IMG/VR virus record: IMGVR_UViG_3300024221_000006
Span: 1 to 64,000 of that record
DNA length: 64,000 nucleotides
DNA from: a virus
Reading direction: 5' to 3' (one strand)
The notes beneath the pieces are model-generated. The model saw only the letters and a program-made list of their open reading frames with translations. It was not told where the DNA came from and did not search any database. This document shows, piece after piece, positions 53,001 through 61,991 of this stretch. The position numbers and the translations under genes are program-made. Every line of letters starts with the position of its first letter. Position 1 is the stretch's first letter.

Positions 53001-53555
53001 TTCTAGAACAGACTGTTCGCCAATTGAACTTAAAGCAGGATAATTAGTCAATGCTATGTCTAAATACTTATCTGTTCCTTTTTCAGATATTAATCTAATG
53101 TTAGAATCATGATAATTTGAATTCTTATTAATTAATAAAACGCTATTTAGATACCCCGATATTAAATTTAAATCATTATACTCATCATCATTACTTGCAT
53201 AACCTAATAATACGTTAGTTGGAGGGAAATTCACCTGTGTTGCTGGACCTGCCAGCTCATGTTCAGGTACTATAGTTTTAATATTAAGAGCTCCATTGTA
53301 CCATATTGCTCCGTCTTTCCATTTTGAATTATTAGAAGCGTCAGCAGGTCCTTGAAAACCCTGAGGACCGTCAATACCCTGAGGACCATCGTCACCAGTT
53401 GCACCCTGAAATCCCGTTTCACCAATAGAACCAGTGGCTCCCATTGGTCCACCGCCATTAGCAACTAACTGATCAAAGTTATAATTAACTTTATCCAGTT
53501 TTTCCTGTTGTGTATCAGATTGTAGAATCTGCTTTAAATTAATAGGTATTGGCAT
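50073..53555 (-). CDS. Collagen-like tail fibre with collar domain
   Basis: 1160 residues. The N-terminus (KLDKVNYNFDQLV, about 19-31) is homologous to the next fibre gene and probably binds the tail. Gly-X-Y collagen-like repeats follow (35-70, e.g. GPMGATGSIGETG). Further along is the phage tail-collar-like motif YEGWYLCNGQTWKN (near 335). The C-terminal 600 residues are Asn/Ser/Thr/Gly- and Cys-containing beta-rich sequence, likely the receptor-binding part. It is read from a late element 24 bases upstream. Confidence 0.7.
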   Translation of the reverse strand: MPIPINLKQILQSDTQQEKLDKVNYNFDQLVANGGGPMGATGSIGETGFQGATGDDGPQGIDGPQGFQGPADASNNSKWKDGAIWYNGALNIKTIVPEHELAGPATQVNFPPTNVLLGYASNDDEYNDLNLISGYLNSVLLINKNSNYHDSNIRLISEKGTDKYLDIALTNYPALSSIGEQSVLEFKFASSVAAGEYRWNADTYIINDVNDNEMMSMDAINGVKFTGSFLSTNDAIFTGSIFKINNSYVGGTTNTNPDVDKIAVALDNTGTIGFKEASEIGASVPIGTIISFHYDTYIDVSNFTQNQTINLNSDPSTIDIVVGRGVAGTQYEGWYLCNGQTWKNSNINYTVPNLNSFSFNFTTNVGQITSLSGASRPNFIGGGLFTFSQDANSIEYDITVDSTEAWVSETSTNSNYATTEYAVVKTPQLIYLGASDLYYNVTGPAPLTFPAMYSKLLDNNSTTYNDAVFPNSPDEAGADRWREINLVDANGYQGNSIIVGQPLQSAGREIKNTTTGTWSAGSTSDVQLEYGQVNIFDLRLTARGKDTSWSSNPSPESPPNCNTEREAESYSWFTDWSERWNGNTSTTSAWNYVGEFNPSSTSSYYEGQIFSYQNNFYTVSPGQSSMGIDPVALNITDPSAHIVATGSSWEKGGNSWYGTPRYFYRLPKVEDPEEESWHYSPMNQSNSPSNSAPPPNNRFSLTLTGGRGGYGDWATNTSDGAIVRPISGSPGQFEPVWPSLYEQANSTTANALTSGELYDQQGRWTWPAEVFLDIYNDIGQTVAMVQVPIITRWNKGIIEDLYDSLTIDPTTDFPQYSMPYNYTEGTNHWNTAATIGTQVGPTISGPGGTIEKMYSGGWENPGTGVLSGEDWDYWYTGQNDTEFRRYQRVEFKILVSPSVSNDIYSYLDNNPGSTIKFRTAWWSDKIQDGTEDYLDPDTDNGIYNGGGSPDYSSSAWNRQPAGMGYDPSVCVQNYNPPTSALQIQGGSTFNLDDYSFGAGNGSDQVQYITNDATQTPIVISGTSQNTGNGTRYTATVNPPNINTGIGTIDIQSVTACSQLGMGYTTNDLVIQHSAGNSTQITYTGSLTTATCPSLCESHVVTAGTNSSSLYSYEDCNGVIQFDTILVNGPSQTFCAAIGSVIITTPSSGASVSLGGMLRCD

Positions 53556-53578
53556 TACTTAAATCTTTATTTATTTAG

Positions 53579-53587
53579 TATATATCT
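53579..53587 (-). promoter_or_regulatory. Putative late promoter element AGATATATA
   Basis: AGATATATA (followed by CTAAA), 24 bases before the ATG of the collagen-like fibre gene at 53555, in the gap after the Hint-domain fibre gene. Confidence 0.6.
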
Positions 53588-53607
53588 TTAATTTCTAGAA
53601 CTAATTA

Positions 53608-56600
53608 TTACTGGACCTTTTCCTCTAGCTCTTCAACATTATGGCATAAAATACCGTCTGCAATATAAACATCTTCATTTTCAACATCAATAGAATATGT
53701 GTTAACCGTTTTGTGAATAGTTTCATTAGAGTTAACTCTTGTCCATTTTTCATTAACATATATCATGTCGGTCGTATCAATATAAAGAGCCTGTTTAAAG
53801 AATATTTCTCCATCTGGTCTTTTTATTAATATAGGGTGTTCGTTTGTTATTTTAGTTAATCCGTTATTAATATCTTGATAGTTCTTATAAGTTCCTTTTA
53901 TTATTCTGACTATTTTAGCAGATGACTTAGGAGCCCTGAATTCCATCGCATTAGTTTTAAAATTTCTCCATTCACCACTATCGCTTAATCCTTTTATATC
54001 AAACGAATCTAATACATCTCCTACTTTTAAGTTTTCAACTAATTTAGTAGTTCCATTTGCCATACTAATTACAGTACCTTCAACGTGACATGGATCAATG
54101 GAAATTCCTATAGTAGTATCGCTAGCGAGTTCATTCAATGTACCACTATAATCAAAATCTAAGTCCAATATTTCACTAGGCTCTTCTATTGGCGTCATGA
54201 TACTTAGTGATACATAATTGTCACCTGGGTTGAAACTTACACTAGCCCAATTCATGCTGTTGCTAGGATCCTCTATAGTAAAATTAGAAGAACTAAGCTG
54301 GGATGGAGATATGCCACTAAGCGTAAAATAAACATTTCCATTACCTCCTCCACCGAAATAATTAAGTGTATTATTGGTATTTCCGTCATCCCAGTCAAAT
54401 ATAACACCGGATGGACTTCCTCCCGAGCATTCTGTCGGATTAGTGGCAGTTGCTTGACTATTTGAATCAATAGCTTTATAATGTTCACCTGTATATCCTG
54501 ATGTACCAGAGTCTCCAGTCCAGTCGGCTATTTTTATCGAGATGTTTGTTCCTGGAATAAAGGTATCTGATTTTAATAATGTAAGTGGATATTTTCCAAG
54601 ATTAGCGATTGAACTATAAAGAACTGTGTTAGAACTCTGGTCTTGTCTTACGTATATTTGGTTTGACAACCATGACGAAACTCTACCTTCATTCTCGGCA
54701 TTTGAATTAGATGCACCTAAATTCGTTACGCGCCATGATCCAGGGTTTTCTCCTAATTCAAACATATCAGAAGAATAAAATATATCATTACCTGAAGTTG
54801 CATCACATGCCGTAGTAGCACCTATTCCAAGAGAAAGGTCTCCACTCGACCATTGTACAAATCTAGATTTTATAACATCTCCTTTAAATTCATTATCATT
54901 TGCTGACCAATATTTTCTCCATGCCATATATAATCCAGAATCTATTGTTAACATACCACCGAAGCCAAAATTAACCAGATACGTATCCGTATTTGGTACA
55001 CTCCTATACCAACCATCAGTTAATTGATCTATGGTATTATTTCCATCATTACGTTTCCATATATGTGAAGTATTTTCATAATCTTTAAAATCACTAGAAG
55101 ATCCCACGACATCTGGATGATTGTCTATTTTATTAGAAATAAATACTTTTTCCAAAGAAGTGCCGGCTGGCCATCCAGTAAACCCGGTTACATCTGCCTC
55201 TGTCATTGTTACAGGAGGGAGCAGTCCGTTATTAGAAATACCAATGCTAGAATACGTACCGTCAACTCCATTTACACTTTCAGAATACATCATCCAGCAT
55301 TCTTTAGGCTCTGTTTCTAAAGCGTCATCTGAAGATATCCCAACACCATTAATATATTTTCTTGCATAGCCCCATCCATTCTGTCCACCAGATTCTCTAG
55401 CTAACCATCCGTCTGCTAATTCCTGTCCGTTTGAATAGCATCTTACATTACCATTTGCAAAATTATTATCGTTATTCCAATAAGCATCTAATTGAGCTCC
55501 ATCACTTGGAGCACCGTCTGCCGTCCATTGTATTGTTTCTGGGTTTAATGTAGTTGCATATTGCATTGCAATATCTATGTTAGTGCTGTACGTGCCTGGT
55601 GCGATAGTATTTGAATCCATAGATCCTGTCATCGCGTGATATTGTAATTGTATATTAGAAGAGCTGGTAGAGGCGGCGGCCGTACTCCACTTATAATCAT
55701 ATTCTTTCAAATAAATTATACTAATTTGTTCTCCCATTATGATATGCTCAGAAGGCGCAAACTGTATATTTTCATTGTCATATATTCTTACATCTTCTGT
55801 ACTATTATCAAAAGAATGTGATATGACATTAGGGTTTAATCCAGAACCATCGAGACCCAATGCACTAACTCCTCCTGAAAAAAGTATATTACCATTATAT
55901 GTGGCTAAGCTACCTCCACTTGTACTGCCTGATAAATCTCCCGTTAAACCTGCTATATTAGTAATAGCCCAGTCAAACCCGTTTAAGTTAGGTGTATCGT
56001 ATGCTACGATTCCTCCATCACCCCATGTTTCTCCATTACATAAGTACCATCCTGCATAAAGCCCGGTTGGTTTACCTGATCCGAAGTTTGTTTTAATTAC
56101 TTCATCTCCGTCTACAATTAACATAGGCCCTGTCTCGGCATCCGATAGATTAAAGTTCTCTTCACTAAAGAAGGTATCACTGGGTATTCTTATTATAGAT
56201 CCCACGGGGAATACTTGAAACATGTTAAAAACATCTTCCCATTCAACTCTTCCCTGTGTGTCGTGTGATTTTAGTAATTTATTTAAACTTGGAGAGTGAT
56301 TAGAATACTTTATCTCCCCTACTTTAAATTCTATTACACTACCCGGCGAGGTTGCATCTACATTAAGTTCATACGGAATTACGGATTCGGCACCTAATAC
56401 GTTTTGAATGGTTCCATTAAAATAAAACCTATTGTCTCTATCAAATTTTATAGCAAATTTATTATTTACGTGATCAGCATTGATATCCGGAGTAAATGTT
56501 AAAACAGGAAATTCAATATTATTACTATCTTCTTCTATTTTTAATCCAATATTATATGACTTATCGAGATGTTTATCTTCTGCAAATATGATAGAATTCT

Positions 56601-57102
56601 GAGGAGATGGAGTGGGGTTATTGGGGCTTGAACCGGTTGAAGCTTCTGTTATAATATTTAATGTTCCGCTCTTCGAAGCACTGACAGGCTCTGTTGATAA
56701 TTCACCATAATAAGGACTTATTAATTCCCCATTGCTATCTAAATGAGCCGATGCACCAATTGCTAATGTAACCGTTCCACTCTGATTAACAGCAACGGAA
56801 GGATATATTACCCTTTGTGTTGGATTATTATCATCTGTTATCTCTTGTGATTTCCAAGTTCCACTTGACTCTGGTCCTATCATACCCTGTGTTCCACGTG
56901 GTCCCTCAGTTCCTTGTAGACCGTCTTCACCCTTATCACCATCTTCACCATTTGGTCCTTCAATTCCTACAGGGCCACTTGGCCCTCCGTTTTTCATTAG
57001 TCTAAAATTAAAATTAATTTTATCAATTTTATCCTTTGACCACCATTCACTACTGTTAGGATCTAGATCACTCTTAAAAAGTTCTTTGATTCTTATGTTC
57101 AT
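53608..57102 (-). CDS. Collagen-like tail fibre with C-terminal Hint (intein-like) domain
   Basis: 1164 residues. N-terminal attachment segment KIDKINFNFRLMKNGG (about 25-40), Gly-X-Y repeats (about 40-77), a collar-like motif LYAGWYLCNGETWGDGG (about 347-363), and a long beta-rich shaft. Residues 1005-1155 are a Hint domain: Cys1005 in CHVEGTVISMANGTTKLVE, a block-B-like ITNEHPILI (1085-1093) and the C-terminal VYIADGILCHN (1145-1155), where His-Asn are the splicing-type residues. After Asn1155 only nine residues (VEELEEKVQ) remain, and the next residue is Val, not Cys/Ser/Thr. Self-cleavage rather than splicing is therefore likely. Confidence 0.78.
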   Translation of the reverse strand: MNIRIKELFKSDLDPNSSEWWSKDKIDKINFNFRLMKNGGPSGPVGIEGPNGEDGDKGEDGLQGTEGPRGTQGMIGPESSGTWKSQEITDDNNPTQRVIYPSVAVNQSGTVTLAIGASAHLDSNGELISPYYGELSTEPVSASKSGTLNIITEASTGSSPNNPTPSPQNSIIFAEDKHLDKSYNIGLKIEEDSNNIEFPVLTFTPDINADHVNNKFAIKFDRDNRFYFNGTIQNVLGAESVIPYELNVDATSPGSVIEFKVGEIKYSNHSPSLNKLLKSHDTQGRVEWEDVFNMFQVFPVGSIIRIPSDTFFSEENFNLSDAETGPMLIVDGDEVIKTNFGSGKPTGLYAGWYLCNGETWGDGGIVAYDTPNLNGFDWAITNIAGLTGDLSGSTSGGSLATYNGNILFSGGVSALGLDGSGLNPNVISHSFDNSTEDVRIYDNENIQFAPSEHIIMGEQISIIYLKEYDYKWSTAAASTSSSNIQLQYHAMTGSMDSNTIAPGTYSTNIDIAMQYATTLNPETIQWTADGAPSDGAQLDAYWNNDNNFANGNVRCYSNGQELADGWLARESGGQNGWGYARKYINGVGISSDDALETEPKECWMMYSESVNGVDGTYSSIGISNNGLLPPVTMTEADVTGFTGWPAGTSLEKVFISNKIDNHPDVVGSSSDFKDYENTSHIWKRNDGNNTIDQLTDGWYRSVPNTDTYLVNFGFGGMLTIDSGLYMAWRKYWSANDNEFKGDVIKSRFVQWSSGDLSLGIGATTACDATSGNDIFYSSDMFELGENPGSWRVTNLGASNSNAENEGRVSSWLSNQIYVRQDQSSNTVLYSSIANLGKYPLTLLKSDTFIPGTNISIKIADWTGDSGTSGYTGEHYKAIDSNSQATATNPTECSGGSPSGVIFDWDDGNTNNTLNYFGGGGNGNVYFTLSGISPSQLSSSNFTIEDPSNSMNWASVSFNPGDNYVSLSIMTPIEEPSEILDLDFDYSGTLNELASDTTIGISIDPCHVEGTVISMANGTTKLVENLKVGDVLDSFDIKGLSDSGEWRNFKTNAMEFRAPKSSAKIVRIIKGTYKNYQDINNGLTKITNEHPILIKRPDGEIFFKQALYIDTTDMIYVNEKWTRVNSNETIHKTVNTYSIDVENEDVYIADGILCHNVEELEEKVQ

Positions 57103-57104
57103 TT

Positions 57105-60100
57105 TTATGCAATTATTTTAGAATGGACCCTCAAATTATATCGATACCCTGGTTTTTTATTATATATTAATCTGAAATTTAAAGGCTTTTCAGCGAAACT
57201 TCTGATTTCAAAATTAGTAAGTTCAAAAAACCCATCAGATGTAATATCTTCTATATTAGTTACGCTTTCCAATTCACTATATTTAGATTGATTTATATCA
57301 TCACTTGGAAGATACCCTGCTATTTCAGTTCCATATACCTTTATTTGATCTATTATAAATCTAGGTATAATGTTTTCTTCAATGTATATTGTTGAATCAT
57401 CTTCCAATGTTGTTTTATCTCCATACGAATATTCAGAAGTAGCGTACCTTGAATAATACGCAGTTATATTTTCTTCTTTTAATTTTCTTACAATAGAATT
57501 AGCGATGTAGAAGTCAATGTGAATTTTTTGAGAATCTTCAAAAATATAAGCACCATCATCTTCTCTTTCATCATATCTAATTACATCTAACGCTTGAAGA
57601 GATCTTACTCTTTTTAAATTGTATGAAGTTATATCATATTCATTTTTAACTTTCATTATTGTAGATGCAAAGAAAGATCTTTCTTCTATAGGGCTTAATG
57701 TTCCATGGACTTCCTTTGATCTATTTGTTCCACCAAAGGACCTTGTATAATAGTCTTTAGCATATTTACTCTTAAATAGGTTTAAATCTTTTTTATCTAT
57801 TGCTATTTCTCCAATTAATGGATATAGGGGTAGTTTATCTGATTCTTGACTTAGTTTAATAACCTTCGGCTGTAATTCATTTACTTTATGAAAGAAAAAG
57901 TTATTGATAATTCCGTAATTTTCATCAACTCCTAAATTAGAATTAAACATACAATTTACTCCTATCAGTCTGTTGTATTTTTTCAACCTGTTCTCTTGCT
58001 CTTCATTAAAAGAATCTAAGGTATTTCTAAATTTATAATTGCCATAGGGAGATGAAAAAGTTACAACATCTTTAAATAAAGGATCATAGCTACCGTTCAT
58101 TCTTTTAAGAGTAGTGTAATATCCACCATCTTCTCTTGCAACCAGATTATAACCTATATTATCATTATTTAATTTAAATGCCTTAGGTTTATCATCATCT
58201 ATTTCTATGTCTAAAATTGAGGTTTTTACAAACTCAACACCGCTTTGTATTTCTAAACAAAACTGACCTGACTCTATATCTCCATTCTCTAGAATAGTAG
58301 TATACGTTATATCTCTATGTGTATTAATTCTATCTGCAAATCCAAATGAAGAAACGTCTTGTAATGCATTATCCCATGCCTTTTTACCACCGTTATAATA
58401 TTTAAGAGGTATAATGTTAGGAATCGTAGTTGGATCGTCATAGGGTACATCTAAATCCTGATAATATTCTCCAGTCTGCTGATTTAATACCCATAGGTAA
58501 GGAAGACCTTTAACTATTATTTGTGAATCGTCTATCACCGAAACAACCTGTAAAGAATAAGTTTCATTTCCACTTTCAAATAATATATATGAATATTGCT
58601 CATCTATTTTAAAAATGTCTTGTGTAAATTTAGGTGTATTTTCGCCAACTGATTGCACCGAAGCTTCCACTATCGTTGTAATTTCAGGATCTTCAGTATT
58701 CCATACTGTTACTGAGCTACCTCCAAACTCTAAGAAACCTCTAATATTACTATCAAGTATTTCTCCTTCATTTAAAAGGTCATTTAAATTATATAACAAA
58801 TATCTGTCTAATTGTGATATATCATTTGTAGGAACTTGTAAATTTATAAGAATGCTAATAGTTTTAAATTTATTATTTCTTACAACCTCTATATCTACTC
58901 CCGTGTTGTTTATTTCGTCGTTAGAAGTATAGTTAAGTATTGTTGCAACTTTAAAATCATTTACATCAGACGAAGATTTAAAAGATATCGGGCTAGTCGA
59001 TAAAAATTCAGTTCTATCTTTATAAATATATCTTAATCCTTTAAAAACTGTAGATGAAAAATTAACAGAATCTCCACCTTGCATTTTAGTGTACATTTTA
59101 AGTGGGGTTGAATTAACCCATTCACCGGGTTCAATTGTCGCTAGACCTGAGCTATCATTTTGATGAGCACCTGTATAGTTTAATATAGTTGAAAAATAAT
59201 CAAAGTCAGTGCTTTTTAAATTTGCGACTAATTCTGAATAAGGCTTTTCGTACCCTTCATAGACATAATCCATAAGTAATGGAATACTGCTAGGTTCTAA
59301 TAAATATGTAGGAATATTATGTATATAGAAGTGTTCCATATTTAGTTTTTCAGCTGATCTTTCTGAAAGTTTAGTAATATCAGCTGATAAATTATTTACA
59401 CCGAATGCTTCATTGGTGTTTAGGATGTATGATAAATTTCTAGAGTTAGTAGAATCTTTTAAATTAAATTTACATATAGTAGGTACGACTCTTGAATTAA
59501 CACTCGTCTCCTTTAATGAGTTCTCCTTTAACCTATCATATTCATTAATGATTTCTGTATCTATAAAATCACTTTCAACTATATCATCTCTAATAATACT
59601 AGATAAAGATTTAAACTTAAATAATTGACTATTACCAGGACCCGGTTTAAATATAAAATCTTCATAGATATCAGCAACGTTAGACTGGTTGAAAAAATAA
59701 TTAGCAGATGCTAAATCCTTCGTGATTATTTTAGTAAAGAACATCGTACCCATTGATGTATAGATTACATCTTTTACCTCTGTCCATTCCTGTTCACCAG
59801 GATTACCTACCGTATCGACCTTTACAAAGTCTCCTTTTTTAATAAATTCACTAACGTCTATATCATGTATTAATATATAAGGATCTGCTCCAGGAAAAGG
59901 TTGGTCATTGGCTTCGAGGACGTAAATGGAAGAAACATTTGCTACTCCAAACGAAGCTTCATCATTCTTATATTGCATGCTCTCTAAAACTAAAAAGTCT
60001 ATTTTAGAATTTGAAGTATCGTAGAAATCAAAATTAAAATCCTTGAAATCATACGCTGAAAACTTTCCAAAGGGAGTATCATAGGTTTCATAACTTGTAA

Positions 60101-61934
60101 TCACATTGTCCATTGAAAAAACCACCGGTTTTTGAAAAATAACTCTAAAGTTTTCTGAATAAGGATCTTTTATTATTTCTATAATCCTAACATAGTTATC
60201 CTTATTAAGTTCTTTAATAAAATACCCTACCTGTAGGTTTCCTATTTCGTTAGGGGATATTAATACACCCTGATTAACAGAACATCCACCAATCATAGTG
60301 TAAATTTCATAGTCTCCTAATTGCAATCCACCCGTAACAGTTCCACCTTCACTTATAAAGTCGTTATACTTATTTGAAAATGCAAGATTTGCGTCGGTTG
60401 AACTTTGCATATCGATAAAGGGGTTCGGATTAGATGAACTAATACCAAATACAGTTGTATTCTTATTCCTTCCCTGTGAGTAGTCATCTATGATCACCCT
60501 GTTCTTTATAGAGCTAGCATTATACGGTATAACTTCTGCATTTCTAATCGCCGCTGCAAGTGCTGCTGCTATTTGAGAAGTATTACCTATTGCAGAATAT
60601 CTATTTTCTTGAAATGTTCCAATTGGAAGAGAAGTGTCTGCGATTAAAACAAAATCACCCAAATTAAAGTTTTCAATACTTATCTCGAGCAAGTCTCCTA
60701 AAAATACTTTATCATTATCAGAAGGCTGGTCTATTATATTTAATTCTATAAAACCATTAAATGGTGTTTTGTTTATTACGGGGGTGTTAAACTCTGTTTG
60801 TTTTTTATTTACAAAAATAGAAGAGTCTCCATTATATGATGTTAGTATTTGGTTTTTTTCTATTCTAGTCTTTCTAAATCTATTTAAAACGTTATGATAT
60901 TTATTATTAATATCTTTTACCCATCCAAGAATCGGCTGGGTGTAATCCTTTATAGATGGTAATTTATCTAATTCGTCAGACGATGAATTGCTTATATCTA
61001 AATTTAAGTGTCCTATTGAATTTACAGAATTGACAACTACAGTTCCTTCTTGATGTTCATCTACGAAAATTCCAAAATATCTATAAACATTATAGTCGTC
61101 GGCTTCATTATCGTCAAATAAAAATTCTAAATTAATTATATTGTGAGAAACAATTCCGTTTCTTTCAAAGCTAGTTGTTAATGTATTATTAGCTAAAATT
61201 TCGGGAAGGTCTTCTTTAACGTAATCATCATCTATATAATCTGACTTTTCAACAAAGCCACCTAACATTACGTCTATTCCGTTAAAGGAAGTAGGATCAT
61301 CCAGTTCAAAATTAAAATCAATATGCGACTTAGGAATTAAGGGATTAGATACGTGACTATTTAGATATCTCCCTAGCTTAGAGTTATTAGTCATATCATA
61401 CGATTTTATTAAAGTCGCATTAGATAACATTTCTTGAATTCTAGAATTTTGACTAGGATCATCTTCTAAAGATTTTTCTTTAAAATCTACATCTTTAATT
61501 CTATAAATTATAAATTTTTCAGGAACACTTTCTTCTAACCATATTGGAGCAAATATTCTATATTGCTCGTCATAGGCCTTTGTATAATTGAATGAAGCTC
61601 CGTAATTATATAGGTTTTCATATTGTGTAGAATAGTCTTTAGAAACACTTAGATCTGTAAATTCCCTACCGACCTGATATCTTTCATCTTTACTTAATCT
61701 TCCGTAAAACTGAGCAACGTCCCTACAATATTCACCTGAACTAGAAATAGGATATTTCTGATATTCATACTGCGATAGAGTTCTATTTGCCTTGATTGAG
61801 CTTAAATAGATATCTCCCTCTTCGTCAGTAATTAATTTGACATTAGAAGTTAACTTGGGGTTAGTTCTTAATAGGGCAAAGGACTTATCCTTATACGAAA
61901 TACCTTCTGCTTGTGTGTTAATCGTTATCGCCAT
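57105..61934 (-). CDS. Large virion protein, probable baseplate/tail component
   Basis: 1609 residues, one of the largest genes in the window; family not recognised. The N-terminal 200 residues (YGRLSKDERYQVGREFTDL, APIWLEESVPEKFIIYRIKD) have a folded, mixed pattern; the remainder is beta-rich with many Asn/Tyr/Asp/Ser and repeated turns, and the C-terminus (about 1450-1609) is charged. It is immediately followed by the Hint-fibre gene and has an AGATATATA element 29 bases upstream. Large proteins of this composition in T4-like phages are baseplate wedge or long-fibre components. Confidence 0.5.
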   Translation of the reverse strand: MAITINTQAEGISYKDKSFALLRTNPKLTSNVKLITDEEGDIYLSSIKANRTLSQYEYQKYPISSSGEYCRDVAQFYGRLSKDERYQVGREFTDLSVSKDYSTQYENLYNYGASFNYTKAYDEQYRIFAPIWLEESVPEKFIIYRIKDVDFKEKSLEDDPSQNSRIQEMLSNATLIKSYDMTNNSKLGRYLNSHVSNPLIPKSHIDFNFELDDPTSFNGIDVMLGGFVEKSDYIDDDYVKEDLPEILANNTLTTSFERNGIVSHNIINLEFLFDDNEADDYNVYRYFGIFVDEHQEGTVVVNSVNSIGHLNLDISNSSSDELDKLPSIKDYTQPILGWVKDINNKYHNVLNRFRKTRIEKNQILTSYNGDSSIFVNKKQTEFNTPVINKTPFNGFIELNIIDQPSDNDKVFLGDLLEISIENFNLGDFVLIADTSLPIGTFQENRYSAIGNTSQIAAALAAAIRNAEVIPYNASSIKNRVIIDDYSQGRNKNTTVFGISSSNPNPFIDMQSSTDANLAFSNKYNDFISEGGTVTGGLQLGDYEIYTMIGGCSVNQGVLISPNEIGNLQVGYFIKELNKDNYVRIIEIIKDPYSENFRVIFQKPVVFSMDNVITSYETYDTPFGKFSAYDFKDFNFDFYDTSNSKIDFLVLESMQYKNDEASFGVANVSSIYVLEANDQPFPGADPYILIHDIDVSEFIKKGDFVKVDTVGNPGEQEWTEVKDVIYTSMGTMFFTKIITKDLASANYFFNQSNVADIYEDFIFKPGPGNSQLFKFKSLSSIIRDDIVESDFIDTEIINEYDRLKENSLKETSVNSRVVPTICKFNLKDSTNSRNLSYILNTNEAFGVNNLSADITKLSERSAEKLNMEHFYIHNIPTYLLEPSSIPLLMDYVYEGYEKPYSELVANLKSTDFDYFSTILNYTGAHQNDSSGLATIEPGEWVNSTPLKMYTKMQGGDSVNFSSTVFKGLRYIYKDRTEFLSTSPISFKSSSDVNDFKVATILNYTSNDEINNTGVDIEVVRNNKFKTISILINLQVPTNDISQLDRYLLYNLNDLLNEGEILDSNIRGFLEFGGSSVTVWNTEDPEITTIVEASVQSVGENTPKFTQDIFKIDEQYSYILFESGNETYSLQVVSVIDDSQIIVKGLPYLWVLNQQTGEYYQDLDVPYDDPTTIPNIIPLKYYNGGKKAWDNALQDVSSFGFADRINTHRDITYTTILENGDIESGQFCLEIQSGVEFVKTSILDIEIDDDKPKAFKLNNDNIGYNLVAREDGGYYTTLKRMNGSYDPLFKDVVTFSSPYGNYKFRNTLDSFNEEQENRLKKYNRLIGVNCMFNSNLGVDENYGIINNFFFHKVNELQPKVIKLSQESDKLPLYPLIGEIAIDKKDLNLFKSKYAKDYYTRSFGGTNRSKEVHGTLSPIEERSFFASTIMKVKNEYDITSYNLKRVRSLQALDVIRYDEREDDGAYIFEDSQKIHIDFYIANSIVRKLKEENITAYYSRYATSEYSYGDKTTLEDDSTIYIEENIIPRFIIDQIKVYGTEIAGYLPSDDINQSKYSELESVTNIEDITSDGFFELTNFEIRSFAEKPLNFRLIYNKKPGYRYNLRVHSKIIA

Positions 61935-61962
61935 TTATAAATAGACTCTATTTTTGTTAGAG

Positions 61963-61971
61963 TATATATCT
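61963..61971 (-). promoter_or_regulatory. Putative late promoter element AGATATATA
   Basis: AGATATATA (followed by CTCTA), 29 bases before the ATG of the 1609-residue structural gene. Confidence 0.6.
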
Positions 61972-61991
61972 TGCTTAGTTACAGCGAGATA

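Noticed and set aside
55739-56059. Plus-strand frames opposite the Hint-domain fibre
   Set aside because: Antisense of the repeat-rich fibre sequence; the minus-strand frame has recognisable domains.
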